64,000 bases of DNA from NCBI GenBank assembly GCA_028277845.1, contig JANQFL010000036.1, positions 1 to 64,000 on the forward strand, given 5' to 3'. The position numbers were made by a program, and so were the translations under genes. The stretch is from Sneathiellales bacterium. Lineage in GTDB: Bacteria > Pseudomonadota > Alphaproteobacteria > JANQFL01. The stretch's first letter is position 1. Each line of letters starts with the position of its first letter. Positions 1 through 9,035 of the stretch are shown in pieces. The notes under the pieces were generated by a model. That model ran no database searches and was not told the origin of the DNA. It was given only the letters and a program-made list of their open reading frames with translations.

Positions 1-269
1 ACAAGCCAAAAACCTCAGCCCGGAACCCAGATGCGCAATACGGACTTACAAAACCGCCGCCTGCGCATCCCTTCCCATATCAACAATGTCAAAGAACAAA
101 AACAAAGCCCGCCGATCGGCACCTAATCCTGAGGAGCGGTGCCGCCCCGAACGAGCCGGCGGAAACTACCCAAGCCGACATGGTTCGTCAATCGATTTCG
201 TGACGGGCGTGAAAGATAATTATAGGCGCCCGAGGTGCGCGTTTCAAGTCAGCCCGCTGGCCGCGACAA
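1..269. other. Left edge, no gene recognised
   Basis: I see no convincing coding region, RNA gene or mobile element in this stretch. A short open frame in it has no family resemblance and runs into the 3' end of the CBS gene on the other strand. The segment is probably a spacer next to a gene lying outside the window. Confidence 0.5.
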
Positions 270-698
270 TCAGCCGCTGGAAATATAGTCGCGTAGCGCC
301 GCGGCTTCCATTTCCGCCTCGGCGATGCGCTGCTTGACCACATCACCGATACTGATGACGCCGACCAGGTTGCCGTCCTCGACGATGGGCAGGTGGCGGA
401 TGCGTCGGGCCGTCATCATGGCCATGATCTGGTCGACCGTGTCGGACGGCGCACAGGTCACAACTTCGCTGGTCATCAGGGTGCGGACCTCCTGGGTCAG
501 GCACAGGTCGCCCTGTTCGGCCACGCCCCGGACGATATCGCGTTCCGATAGAATGCCGCTGATCTGTTCGCCATCCAGGACCATGACGGCGCCGATTCTG
601 TTTTGCGCCAGCACCTTCGCCGCACTGGCGATCGAATCCCCCGCCGCCACGCTGATGATGGCGTTGCCCTTGTCGTTGAGGATGGTTTTCACATTCAT
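270..698 (-). CDS. CBS-domain protein (142 aa)
   Basis: This is a small stand-alone protein made of two CBS motifs, which usually form one Bateman module that binds adenine nucleotides or SAM and senses energy state. Repeat 1 covers about residues 8-60 and contains GILSERDIVRG; repeat 2 covers about 72-128 and contains HLPIVEDGNLVGVISIGDVV. No catalytic domain is attached. I chose the ATG at 698 because it puts the first CBS strand directly after the start; longer frames add an Arg/Val-rich stretch with no family character. The gene is divergent from the M20 peptidase. Its partner protein cannot be deduced from the sequence. Confidence 0.88.
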   Translation of the reverse strand: MNVKTILNDKGNAIISVAAGDSIASAAKVLAQNRIGAVMVLDGEQISGILSERDIVRGVAEQGDLCLTQEVRTLMTSEVVTCAPSDTVDQIMAMMTARRIRHLPIVEDGNLVGVISIGDVVKQRIAEAEMEAAALRDYISSG

Positions 699-908
699 GC
701 TGCAAACCCCTGTACCGACTGATCCAATCCGTCCGGTGCCGTCGCCTCGACCATGCACCGGTCCCACTATGATGCACCCGGAGCCGGTCGAGGGGCAAGG
801 GTTGCCATGCAAACAAAAGACGATGGACGGCGAGGCAATACCCGTGCCAATGTCCGCGGCCAAGGCGCAGCGAGCACGCCCTTGTTCAAACCAACACCAG
901 GAAACGAC

Positions 909-2297
909 ATGACCAGGCAGGCAGCCATCGACCACATCTTGGCCTATTTCGACGATGGACATTACGAAGCGGACCTGGCCCGCCGCATCGCCATACCGAC
1001 GGAAAGCCAGAACCCGGAGCGGGGTGACGCCATGCACGCCTATCTGGACGACGAAATGCGCGGCACGCTGGAAGCCATGGGCTACACCTGCACGCTGATC
1101 GAAAACCCGCACGAGCATGGCTGGCCGCTTTTGGCTGCGGAACGGCACGAAGGCAACGACCTGCCGACCGTGTTCACCTACGGGCACGGCGACGTCATCC
1201 GCGGCCAGGACGCCAGCTGGAACGACGGCCTGTCGCCGTGGACCCTGAGCAAGGACGGCGAGCGCTGGTATGGCCGCGGCACCGCCGACAACAAGGGCCA
1301 GCACAGCATCAACCTGGCCGCCCTCAATGCCGTGATCCAGACCCGGGGACGGCTCGGTTTCAATTCACGGGTGATGATCGAGACCGGCGAGGAAATCGGC
1401 TCGCCGGGTCTGCGTGAGCTCTGCATCGAACACAAGGACAAATTCGCCGCCGACGTGCTCATCGCCTCGGACGGTCCGCGGGTACGGCCCGACCGGCCGT
1501 CCCTGGTCATGGGTACCCGGGGTGCCATGAATTTCGACTTGATCGTGGACTGCCGCAAGGGCGGCCATCACTCGGGCAACTGGGGCGGGTTGCTGGCCAA
1601 TCCTGGCGTCATCCTGGCCAACGCCATCGCCTCCATCATCGGCAAGGACGGGCATGTCACTGTCGCCGGCATCAAACCGGAACATGTGCCCGACGACGTG
1701 CGCGACGCCTTGCGCGACGTGGTGGTGGACAGCGGCACCACCGAACCGGTGGTCGATCCCGACTGGGGCGAACACGGTCTGACGCCGACCGAGCGGGTGT
1801 TCGCCTGGAACACCTTCGAAGTACTGGCCATGGAAACCGGCAATCCGCAAAGGCCGGTCAACGCCGTGCCGCCGAAAGCAAAAGCCCACTGCCAGATCCG
1901 TTTCGTCGTCGGCCGCGACCCTGAAACATTTCTGCCGGCGTTGCGCGAGCACCTGGATGCCCACGGCTTCGACATGGTCGAAATCGTCCGCTCGGAAACC
2001 GGCTTCTTTCCTGCCACGCGGCTCAGCCCGTCCCATCCCTGGGCACAGTGGGCGGCGCAGTCGATGGCCACGACGGCGGGCGGCGCGCCCGACGTGGTGC
2101 CCAACGCCGGCGGGTCCCTGCCCAACGACATCTTCACCGACGACCTCGGCATGCCGACACTTTGGGTACCGCACTCCTACGGCGCCTGTTCCCAGCACGC
2201 CCCAAATGAACATTTGTTGGCACCCCTGGCCCGGGAGGGTCTGGCCATCATGACGGGTCTGTTCTGGGATCTGGGAGAGGACGGCACACCGCTCTAA
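909..2297 (+). CDS. M20 family metallopeptidase (462 aa)
   Basis: This is a zinc-dependent amidohydrolase or peptidase of the M20 (ArgE/DapE/ACY1/CPG2) family, probably cytosolic. The metal and catalytic signatures are in order: GHGDV around residue 96, RGTADNKGQ around 122, and the general-base motif ETGEEIGSPG near 155; the C-terminal HxxNE-like motif is HAPNEH. The length fits the carnosinase/dipeptidase-like branch rather than DapE (about 380 aa). The ATG at 909 follows an AGGAAA ribosome-binding site; an upstream in-frame extension is low-complexity and was dropped. The 3' end overlaps the convergent DUF1491 gene by 4 nt. The substrate cannot be assigned. Confidence 0.9.
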   Translation: MTRQAAIDHILAYFDDGHYEADLARRIAIPTESQNPERGDAMHAYLDDEMRGTLEAMGYTCTLIENPHEHGWPLLAAERHEGNDLPTVFTYGHGDVIRGQDASWNDGLSPWTLSKDGERWYGRGTADNKGQHSINLAALNAVIQTRGRLGFNSRVMIETGEEIGSPGLRELCIEHKDKFAADVLIASDGPRVRPDRPSLVMGTRGAMNFDLIVDCRKGGHHSGNWGGLLANPGVILANAIASIIGKDGHVTVAGIKPEHVPDDVRDALRDVVVDSGTTEPVVDPDWGEHGLTPTERVFAWNTFEVLAMETGNPQRPVNAVPPKAKAHCQIRFVVGRDPETFLPALREHLDAHGFDMVEIVRSETGFFPATRLSPSHPWAQWAAQSMATTAGGAPDVVPNAGGSLPNDIFTDDLGMPTLWVPHSYGACSQHAPNEHLLAPLAREGLAIMTGLFWDLGEDGTPL

Positions 2298-2641
2298 ATG
2301 GTTCCGGTCACCGGTTCCTCGAGGAAGTGGCGGCCGTCCCGGTCCTCGACTTCAACCACCCAGAGGTCCGGATCGAAGGACAGTTGGCGGGCGATGTAGG
2401 CATCGGCGTCGGCCTCGCTCACCGGATCCGGTCCGGTCGCCCGCGACCACACCCGGTTGCCGTCCAGGTCACGGGACGGGCTGTAGACCATACAACCGGG
2501 ATCGACGAGCCGGTTGGTCTTGATGAGAACCAGGCCGGCATCCGTGTCGCCCTTGCGCACAACCATCGCCGCGGTGCCATCAGCGCCGACGCGGCGGATA
2601 AAGGCGCTGACCCAAATGCCGGTTTTAATCCGCGATTCCAT
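2294..2641 (-). CDS. DUF1491 family protein (115 aa)
   Basis: This small protein of unknown function matches the alphaproteobacterial DUF1491 family. Characteristic features are the N-terminal SRIKTGIWVSAFIRR stretch, a central VLIKTNRL strand and a C-terminal LWVVEVEDRDGRHFLE segment. It has no signal peptide and no membrane span. The ATG at 2641 is preceded by GAGGAGAGG-like purine-rich sequence, which supports that start over one 13 codons upstream. It is tail-to-tail with the M20 gene (overlapping stop codons) and head-to-head with uvrD across 84 nt. Confidence 0.8.
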   Translation of the reverse strand: MESRIKTGIWVSAFIRRVGADGTAAMVVRKGDTDAGLVLIKTNRLVDPGCMVYSPSRDLDGNRVWSRATGPDPVSEADADAYIARQLSFDPDLWVVEVEDRDGRHFLEEPVTGTI

Positions 2642-2725
2642 GCTGCCCCTCTCCTCGGAGCCGCCGAAATTGAATTGCACGAATCATCGCTTCGCCGGGC
2701 TCCTGCCGTGGTCTATATAGAGCAT

Positions 2726-4966
2726 ATGAGTGATCCCTTCGACCTCGGTGGCGCCGAGCCCTTGCCCGGCGAACCTGCACCGCCGCCGTATCTTTCCGGA
2801 TTGAACGGGGAACAGCGCGCCGCCGTCGAGGCGACGGACGGGCCGTTGCTGGTACTGGCCGGTGCCGGCACGGGCAAGACCCGCGTGCTGACGTCGCGCC
2901 TGGCCAACATCCTTTGGAGCCAGAAAGCGTGGCCGAGCCAGGTTCTGGCGGTGACCTTCACCAACAAGGCGGCCCGGGAAATGCGCGAGCGGCTGGAGAC
3001 CCTGCTGGGCGGTACGGTCGAGGGCCTGTGGATCGGCACCTTCCACGCCATGGCCGCGCGCATCCTACGTCGCCACGCCGAACTGGTCGGCCTGAAATCA
3101 GATTTCACCATTCTCGACACAGACGACCAGATCCGCCTGCTGAAGCAGTTGCTGTCTGCGGCCAATATCGACGACAAGCGTTGGCCGGCACGGGCCTTGT
3201 CGGCCGTCATCGACCGCTGGAAGAACGCCGGCCTGTCGCCCCAACAGATCGGCCAGGGTCACCCGTTGGACAATGGTTTCGCCAACGGCAAGGCGGCGGA
3301 GCTGTACGCCGCTTATCAGCAACGGCTGGTCGAGTTGAACGCCGCCGACTTCGGCGACCTGCTTTTGCACTGTCTGAGCATCTTCGCCAAATACCCGGAC
3401 GTGCTGAAGGATTATCAGGAACGATTCCGCTACATCCTGGTGGACGAGTACCAGGATACCAACGTGGCTCAGTATCTGTGGTTGCGACTGCTGGCACAGT
3501 CCCATCACAATATCTGCTGCGTCGGCGACGACGATCAGAGCATCTACGGCTGGCGCGGCGCCGAGGTGGGCAACATACTGCGCTTCGAGAAGGATTTCCC
3601 GGGCGCCGCCGTGGTCCGGCTCGAACGCAACTACCGCTCGACGCCGCACATCCTCGGCGCGGCATCCGGCGTCATCGCCCACAATCAGGGCCGGCTCGGC
3701 AAGACCCTATGGACCGACACCAACGAAGGCGAACCGGTTCAGGTGCGGGCGGTGTGGGACGGCGATGCCGAGGCCCGCATGGTCGGCGATGAAGTGGAAG
3801 CGCTGCAAAGCAAGGGCGATACGCTGGACGAGATGGCCGTGCTGGTGCGTGCGAGCTTTCAGACCCGCGCCTTCGAGGAGCGTTTCATCACCCTGGGCGT
3901 GCCCTACCGGGTGATCGGCGGCCCCCGGTTCTACGAGCGGCGCGAAATCCGCGACGCCCTGGCCTATGTACGCGCGGTCGTGTCGCCGGCTGACGACCTG
4001 GCGTTCGAGCGCATCGTCAACGTGCCCAAGCGCGGCCTGGGCGACGCCACCATGCGCACCCTGCACACGACGGCCCGGGCCTCGGGTGTGTCTCTGATGG
4101 CGGCGGCACAGGTTCTGTGCGAGACGGACGACCTACGCGCCCAGGCCCGCAATGCGCTGCAACGGCTGCTCAACGACTTCGCCCGCTGGCGCGGCCTGCT
4201 GTCCACCATGAACCACCCGGAACTGGTCGAGGTGATCCTGGATGAGTCGGGCTATACGTCCATGTGGCAGCAGGACAAGTCGGCGGACGCGCCGGGGCGG
4301 CTTGAGAACCTGAAGGAACTGATCCAGGCCCTGGAGGAGTTCGAGAACCTGTCCGGGTTCCTCGAACATGTCAGTCTGGTCATGGACAACGCCGCCAACG
4401 ACGACGGCGACATGGTCAGCCTGATGACCCTGCACGGCGCCAAGGGCCTGGAGTTCGACACGGTGTTTCTGCCCGGCTGGGAAGAAGAGCTGTTTCCCCA
4501 CCAGCGGGCACTGGACGAAGGCGGCCTGGCGGCCCTGGAGGAGGAACGCCGGCTGGCCTATGTCGGCCTGACCCGTGCACGCAAGCGGGCGATCGTCTCC
4601 TATGCCGCCAACCGGCGCATCTTCGACCGCTGGGTCAACAGCGCGCCCAGCCGATTCATCGAGGAACTGCCGGAAGACCATATCGAGCGTGAAGGCGAAA
4701 CCGGGCTATCGGCGACGGAATGGCACGACCCGGGCGCGGCGCCGGCATGGCTCAAGCCCGCTCATCGGGGCATCCGGGAAGACCGCGCCCCGCGTTGGGC
4801 CGCTCGCGGCCAGGCCGATCATGTATTCGACGAAGGCGACCGCATCTTTCACCAGAAATTCGGCTACGGCCGGATCCTGGAAATGGACGGCGACAAACTC
4901 TACATCGCCTTCGAGAAAGCGGGCGATAAAACGGTCCTGGCCAGCTTCGTCGAACCGGCCAAATGA
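2726..4966 (+). CDS. uvrD: UvrD/PcrA-type superfamily 1A DNA helicase (746 aa)
   Basis: This ATP-dependent 3'-5' DNA helicase acts in nucleotide-excision and mismatch repair and in clearing recombination intermediates. Visible helicase motifs are Walker A AGAGTGKT (residues 45-52), motif Ia FTNKAAREM, motif II VDEYQDTN, motif III GDDDQSIYGWRGA, motif V LMTLHGAKGLEFD and motif VI YVGLTRARK. The C-terminal ~80 residues end in a KFGYGRI segment like the UvrD/PcrA tail. The ATG at 2726 sits just after a TATATA sequence and has no clear Shine-Dalgarno, so the mRNA may be leaderless. It overlaps prmA by 4 nt (ATGA), so the two genes are translationally coupled. Confidence 0.95.
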   Translation: MSDPFDLGGAEPLPGEPAPPPYLSGLNGEQRAAVEATDGPLLVLAGAGTGKTRVLTSRLANILWSQKAWPSQVLAVTFTNKAAREMRERLETLLGGTVEGLWIGTFHAMAARILRRHAELVGLKSDFTILDTDDQIRLLKQLLSAANIDDKRWPARALSAVIDRWKNAGLSPQQIGQGHPLDNGFANGKAAELYAAYQQRLVELNAADFGDLLLHCLSIFAKYPDVLKDYQERFRYILVDEYQDTNVAQYLWLRLLAQSHHNICCVGDDDQSIYGWRGAEVGNILRFEKDFPGAAVVRLERNYRSTPHILGAASGVIAHNQGRLGKTLWTDTNEGEPVQVRAVWDGDAEARMVGDEVEALQSKGDTLDEMAVLVRASFQTRAFEERFITLGVPYRVIGGPRFYERREIRDALAYVRAVVSPADDLAFERIVNVPKRGLGDATMRTLHTTARASGVSLMAAAQVLCETDDLRAQARNALQRLLNDFARWRGLLSTMNHPELVEVILDESGYTSMWQQDKSADAPGRLENLKELIQALEEFENLSGFLEHVSLVMDNAANDDGDMVSLMTLHGAKGLEFDTVFLPGWEEELFPHQRALDEGGLAALEEERRLAYVGLTRARKRAIVSYAANRRIFDRWVNSAPSRFIEELPEDHIEREGETGLSATEWHDPGAAPAWLKPAHRGIREDRAPRWAARGQADHVFDEGDRIFHQKFGYGRILEMDGDKLYIAFEKAGDKTVLASFVEPAK

Positions 4967-5838
4967 GCGAGCAACAAAGCCTGTGGTGCGTGGGTGTTTC
5001 CGTGCCCGCGGCGGCGGTCGACCTGGTCGAGGACATGCTCGGCGACGATGCGCTTGCCGTATCCCGTTTCGAGGATGGCGGTCCCGACATCTGGCGCGTC
5101 GAAGCGCTGTTTCCCCACGCGCCGCTGTCCGACCACATCGAGGCCCGGCTGGCGCTGGCGTCGGCAGCCAGTGGATGCACGCTCGGCACCCCAACGGTCA
5201 TCCCGGTGGCGCAGCGCGACTGGGTCCGTGAATCGCAGGAAAACCTGCCACCGATCCGGGCCGGACGTTTCTACATTCATGGCAGCCACGATCCCGCCAC
5301 CACTTGCGCCAATCTGATCGATCTGCTGGTTGATGCCGGGCCGGCGTTCGGCACGGGGCGCCATGGTTCCACCTACGGATGCCTACAGGCGATCGAGATC
5401 TTGCGCTGGAAACCCATTCGCCACGCTTTGGATCTCGGTTGCGGGACCGGACTGCTCGCACTGGCGATGACGAAGATCTGGCCGGCGGCACAGATTGCGG
5501 CGAGCGACATCGATCCCGATGCGGTGCGGACGACACGGGAAAACGCCCGCGTCAATCGCGTCGCGGGCCGCGTCAGGCCGGTGGTGTCGGATGGTTTGGC
5601 CCGCCGGAGAACCGAGCGGACGGGCGGATATCAGCTGATCGTCGCCAATATTCTGGCGCGGCCGCTGGTCGGCATGGCACCGGATATCAAGAAACATCTG
5701 ACGCCGGGAGGCACGGTCGTCCTGTCCGGATTGCTTGTGGAACAGGAAGCACTCGTGCTCTCGGCGTTCAGGATGCAGAGCCTTTACTTGGACCGCCGCA
5801 TCACCGTAGACGGCTGGCGGACCTTGATCCTGCGATAG
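4963..5838 (+). CDS. prmA: Ribosomal protein L11 methyltransferase PrmA (291 aa)
   Basis: This SAM-dependent enzyme N-methylates ribosomal protein L11. It has the PrmA arrangement of an N-terminal L11-recognition domain (about residues 1-120) and a C-terminal Rossmann methyltransferase. Signatures are GPAFGTGRHGST just before the Rossmann fold, motif I LDLGCGTGLLALA, acidic SDIDPDAV at the end of strand 2, and LIVANILARPL, the PrmA form of motif IV. The length is normal for the family. It is coupled to uvrD by an ATGA overlap. Confidence 0.95.
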   Translation: MSEQQSLWCVGVSVPAAAVDLVEDMLGDDALAVSRFEDGGPDIWRVEALFPHAPLSDHIEARLALASAASGCTLGTPTVIPVAQRDWVRESQENLPPIRAGRFYIHGSHDPATTCANLIDLLVDAGPAFGTGRHGSTYGCLQAIEILRWKPIRHALDLGCGTGLLALAMTKIWPAAQIAASDIDPDAVRTTRENARVNRVAGRVRPVVSDGLARRRTERTGGYQLIVANILARPLVGMAPDIKKHLTPGGTVVLSGLLVEQEALVLSAFRMQSLYLDRRITVDGWRTLILR

Positions 5839-5853
5839 GTTGGTCTTGACGCC

Positions 5854-6372
5854 TTATGCGGCGGTGCGGGGCTGATTGGTGTTGGCCACCAGGCCCTGGT
5901 AGTCGTTGCCACCGTACACCACGTTGGCGATGTCGCCGCGGGCGACGCCGATGTCACGCAAAACGTGATCGTCAAGGCTGTTCAGTTCGACGAACGTCTG
6001 CTGACGGCGGTGCCAGTCGGCGATACCGGCAAACAAAGTCCGCACGGCGGCGGTAACGGCCTGGCCGATCCGGCGATGCAGCGGCAGTGTCCGGCCGTAG
6101 ACGGCAAATTTGATTTCCGCCCGGTTCAAGCCGATGTCATGCAACTCGCTGTCGGTGAACGTCTGCAGCTCCAGGTAAGCCCGGCGGTACTGACGGTTCT
6201 TGAGCCAAGCGCCAATCAGTGCCTTTACGGCCCGGCTGGTCCAGGCGCCGATATAGCGAGCCCGCAGAGCCCTCGCGTTGGCGACGATCGCCGTCATGTC
6301 GGCGGAAGCGGGGTCGAACGCGGGCCGGATTTCGGCCTTGCGCTCGAGGGCGTCAAAGGTATGCGCCATCAT
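5854..6372 (-). CDS. Protein with two tandem DUF1127 (YjiS-like) domains (172 aa)
   Basis: DUF1127 proteins are usually about 45-70 residue Arg-rich alphaproteobacterial peptides, some of which bind RNA or act in stress and phosphate responses. This one carries two copies. Copy 1 covers about residues 56-92 (LKNRQYRRAYLELQ, then LHDIGLNRAEI) and copy 2 about 118-152 (WHRRQQTFVELN, then VLRDIGVARGDI). Each copy ends in a tyrosine-glycine VYG element. A 50-residue N-terminal segment without family similarity precedes them. CTGGAG lies 10 nt before the first of two adjacent ATGs. The gene is divergent from the M24 aminopeptidase. The function is not established. Confidence 0.85.
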   Translation of the reverse strand: MMAHTFDALERKAEIRPAFDPASADMTAIVANARALRARYIGAWTSRAVKALIGAWLKNRQYRRAYLELQTFTDSELHDIGLNRAEIKFAVYGRTLPLHRRIGQAVTAAVRTLFAGIADWHRRQQTFVELNSLDDHVLRDIGVARGDIANVVYGGNDYQGLVANTNQPRTAA

Positions 6373-6520
6373 TGTATTAATCTCCAGATACAGATGCGAT
6401 ATGAGCTGTTATGTTGCAGTGCATATATTATTTTTCAGTAAGTTATCCAATACGGATCGCCGGAAATTCTTGCAGCGCAGCATTGCACATCGCGCATACG
6501 TCGGACACCGCAGCTATGCA

Positions 6521-6549
6521 TTGCCGGACACCGCCGGGATAGCCATAAT
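6521..6549 (+). promoter_or_regulatory. Predicted sigma-70-type promoter of the M24 aminopeptidase
   Basis: A -35 element TTGCCG (6521-6526) and a -10 element CATAAT (6544-6549) are separated by exactly 17 nt. A transcript starting near 6556 would carry the ACAGGAG ribosome-binding site (6564-6570) and the TTG start at 6578. This agreement supports both the promoter and the unusual start codon. Confidence 0.5.
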
Positions 6550-6577
6550 CTGCCGGAATTCAGACAGGAGACCCCCT

Positions 6578-8629
6578 TTGGCAACGACCGGTTCCAAATC
6601 CACTCAATCAGCGGTCGATACGACAGATCTCGAGAAACAACTTGCGGACGCCGGGCTCGAGTCCGACCCTGCTGCCGTCCGGGAGATTTTGGCCGGTTTG
6701 GCTGCCGCCCCGCTGTCCCTGGACCCGACTGAATCCCTCGGTCTGGCCGTGGAGGCACGGACCGAGACGCTGGACCAGTTCCTGCTGGATTGTCGAAAGA
6801 CGATCGCGGACCGGTTTGAAGCGGCCCTTCTCGAAACCGGCGCAAGTGCGGACCGTTTGGCGCAACTGCGGGATACCTTGGCGGCACGAAATCTGACCGG
6901 GTTTGTGGTGCCGCTCACCGATGAGCATCACAACGAATATGTCGCTTTACGGGCGCAGAGACTGGCATGGCTGACGGGGTTTACCGGATCGGCGGGTCTT
7001 GCGGCGGTACTACGCGACAACGCGGCGATGTTCGTCGACGGCCGATATACCCTTCAGGTCCAGGACCAAGTCGACGGTTCGTTGTACGACATTCGCCATA
7101 TGATCGACGAGCCGCTGGAAGAATGGCTGGCCGACCATCTGAAAGCCGGCGATAAACTGGGATTCGATCCTTTGTTGCACACCCCGGGATCGGTCCGGAA
7201 ACTGGAAACGGTGTGCGAAGATGCCGGGGCCGAATTGGTGCCCTGCACCGACAATCCCGTCGATGCCGTTTGGACGGACCAACCGCCGCCCCCGATTTCA
7301 CCCATCGTTCCTCATGGCGACAGGTTTGCCGGCGAGTCATCCGCCAAGAAGCGCGGCGATATCGCAGCATCGCTGACGGACAGGAATATCGACACCGTTG
7401 TCATCAGCGCACCTGATTCGATTGCCTGGCTTTTGAACGTTCGGGGCGGCGATGTTGAGAACACGCCCCTGCCCCTTTCGTTCGCGCTGCTGCACGCCAA
7501 TGGTGAGGTGGACTGGTTCGTCGACACGCGCAAACTGACGGCCCCGGTACGCCAGCATGTCGGTAACGCTGTGTCGATCCACGAGCCGGATGCACTCGAG
7601 TCCGAACTGAAAGCGCTGGGTGGCAACGAGCGGACGGTGCAACTGGACGAGACAACGATGGGGGTCTGGTTCTTCGATACGTTGGAGCAGGCCGGCGCCA
7701 GGATCATCAAGGCGCCCGATCCATGTGCGTTGCCCAAAGCGCGGAAAAACGACGTGGAACAGGCGGGCACCAGGGCCGCCCACGTGCGCGATGGTGCGGC
7801 TCTCACCAATTTTCTTGCCTGGCTGTCCGGTCAAACTGACTCGACGGACCTCGACGAGATCTCTGCCGCCGCCAAGTTGCAGCAGTTCCGCGAGGCCGAT
7901 CCGTCCTTCAAAGGACCGAGCTTTACGACAATATCGGGCGCCGGCGCCAATGGCGCGATTGTTCACTACAGGGTCGATGACGAAAGCAACAAGGCCATTC
8001 AGGCGCCGATGCTTTACCTGGTCGATTCCGGCGGCCAGTACCCCGACGGCACTACGGATGTCACCCGTACCGTGGCCTTCGGTGTTCCGACCCAGGCGCA
8101 ACGTGAGCACTTCACCCGGGTCCTCAAAGGCCACATCGCCTTGGCCCGGGCGATATTCCCCGAGGGCACCAAGGGCAGCCAACTCGATGTACTGGCGCGC
8201 TTGCCCTTGTGGGAAGCCGGCTTGGACTTCGATCATGGGACCGGTCACGGTGTCGGCAGCTATCTGGCGGTCCATGAAGGACCGCACCGCATTTCCAAGG
8301 CGCCCAACAACACCGCACTGCAGCCGGGCATGATCGTTTCCAACGAACCCGGGTACTACCTGACGGGTGAATACGGCATCCGCATCGAGAACCTGGTCCT
8401 GGTGTGTGAGCGCGGCACCCTGGAGAACGGTAAACAGCTCCTGGGTTTCGATACTCTGACATTGGCGCCGATCGACCGGACGCTTATCGACGCCGACCTG
8501 ATGACCGTCGAAGAGGTCGCCTGGCTTGACGACTATCATCAACGCGTCAGAGACACATTGTCCGATTTGGTCGCTGACGACACGCGGACCTGGCTGGAAA
8601 ACGTGACCCGCCCGATCAAAGAAGGCTGA
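6578..8629 (+). CDS. M24B aminopeptidase P (Xaa-Pro aminopeptidase), N-terminally extended (683 aa)
   Basis: This metallopeptidase releases the N-terminal residue from peptides with proline in position 2. The three-domain AMPP layout is present: a creatinase N-domain (about residues 92-235, TGFVVPLTDEHHNEY and MFVDGRYTLQ), a second N-like domain, and the C-terminal pita-bread domain. Its metal ligands appear as LVDSGGQYPDGTTDVTRT, FDHGTGHGVG, SNEPGYY and IRIENLVLV. Homologues begin close to the DRLAQLR segment, so this protein has about 90 extra helical residues at its N terminus. No ATG is available there; the TTG at 6578 has ACAGGAG 7 nt upstream and a promoter at the right distance. Confidence 0.9.
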   Translation: MATTGSKSTQSAVDTTDLEKQLADAGLESDPAAVREILAGLAAAPLSLDPTESLGLAVEARTETLDQFLLDCRKTIADRFEAALLETGASADRLAQLRDTLAARNLTGFVVPLTDEHHNEYVALRAQRLAWLTGFTGSAGLAAVLRDNAAMFVDGRYTLQVQDQVDGSLYDIRHMIDEPLEEWLADHLKAGDKLGFDPLLHTPGSVRKLETVCEDAGAELVPCTDNPVDAVWTDQPPPPISPIVPHGDRFAGESSAKKRGDIAASLTDRNIDTVVISAPDSIAWLLNVRGGDVENTPLPLSFALLHANGEVDWFVDTRKLTAPVRQHVGNAVSIHEPDALESELKALGGNERTVQLDETTMGVWFFDTLEQAGARIIKAPDPCALPKARKNDVEQAGTRAAHVRDGAALTNFLAWLSGQTDSTDLDEISAAAKLQQFREADPSFKGPSFTTISGAGANGAIVHYRVDDESNKAIQAPMLYLVDSGGQYPDGTTDVTRTVAFGVPTQAQREHFTRVLKGHIALARAIFPEGTKGSQLDVLARLPLWEAGLDFDHGTGHGVGSYLAVHEGPHRISKAPNNTALQPGMIVSNEPGYYLTGEYGIRIENLVLVCERGTLENGKQLLGFDTLTLAPIDRTLIDADLMTVEEVAWLDDYHQRVRDTLSDLVADDTRTWLENVTRPIKEG

Positions 8630-8703
8630 AGGTTTCCATTGTTACAGGCCGCGGTTTCACCACGTTGCCATGCGTCCGGATCAATATGTGTGGACGGTCG
8701 CGT

Positions 8704-8955
8704 TCAGCGGTTGCCGGCCGCTTCTCTGTGAAAATCTTCCGCGTGGGCGTCATACAGTTCGCGGTGGGACTGCAAAGCCGCATTTCCGGAAAAACGCATA
8801 CCCAAAAGAACGTATTTGTGGCCACGTGCCGGTGTCGGCGGAAAGCGGTTGCCTTCCGCAACCAGGCGTTTACTGCCCGTCAGGCGCCCACGCCGATCTA
8901 CGACGAGATAGAGCCCCCCTTCCGAGGCGATTTGCCCTGGCCTGTAGATTTTCAC
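8704..8955 (-). CDS. YjzC-like small protein (83 aa)
   Basis: The first 50 residues resemble the small YjzC family: a YRPGQIASEGGLYLVVD opening, a central basic GSKRLV segment, then GNRFPPTPARGHKYVL. No function is known for that family. The C-terminal 30 residues are polar and charged. It starts with GTG at 8955, preceded by GAAGAG with 9 nt spacing and by a good promoter (see next entry). It is a monocistronic gene between the M24 peptidase and ligA on the ligA strand. The resemblance is judged by eye, so the family call is moderate. Confidence 0.6.
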   Translation of the reverse strand: MKIYRPGQIASEGGLYLVVDRRGRLTGSKRLVAEGNRFPPTPARGHKYVLLGMRFSGNAALQSHRELYDAHAEDFHREAAGNR

Positions 8956-8986
8956 AATCCGGTACTCTTCGTGCTTGTTTTGACCG

Positions 8987-9035
8987 ATTGTACGCCGAAA
9001 TCATCGGGCCATCAATTTGACTCTAAACTTGACTC
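8987..9035 (-). promoter_or_regulatory. Predicted promoter of the YjzC-like gene with upstream TTGACTC repeats
   Basis: On the minus strand, -35 TTGATG (9010-9015) and -10 TACAAT (8987-8992) are 17 nt apart, placing transcription start about 25 nt before the GTG start. Immediately upstream, on the plus strand, the heptamer TTGACTC occurs twice 12 bp apart (9017-9023 and 9029-9035). Each copy contains a GANTC site, the target of the CcrM methylase in many alphaproteobacteria. A perfect palindrome ACAAATTAAATTTGT lies further upstream at 9067-9081. Confidence 0.5.

Noticed and set aside
86-337. Short plus-strand open frame at the left edge
   Set aside because: Arg/Pro-rich composition, no family resemblance, no ribosome-binding site, and it runs into the CBS gene.
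745-793. CCTCGACC/GGTCGAGG inverted repeat between the CBS and M20 genes
   Set aside because: Eight base pairs with a 33-nt spacer in GC-rich DNA; too weak to claim as an operator.
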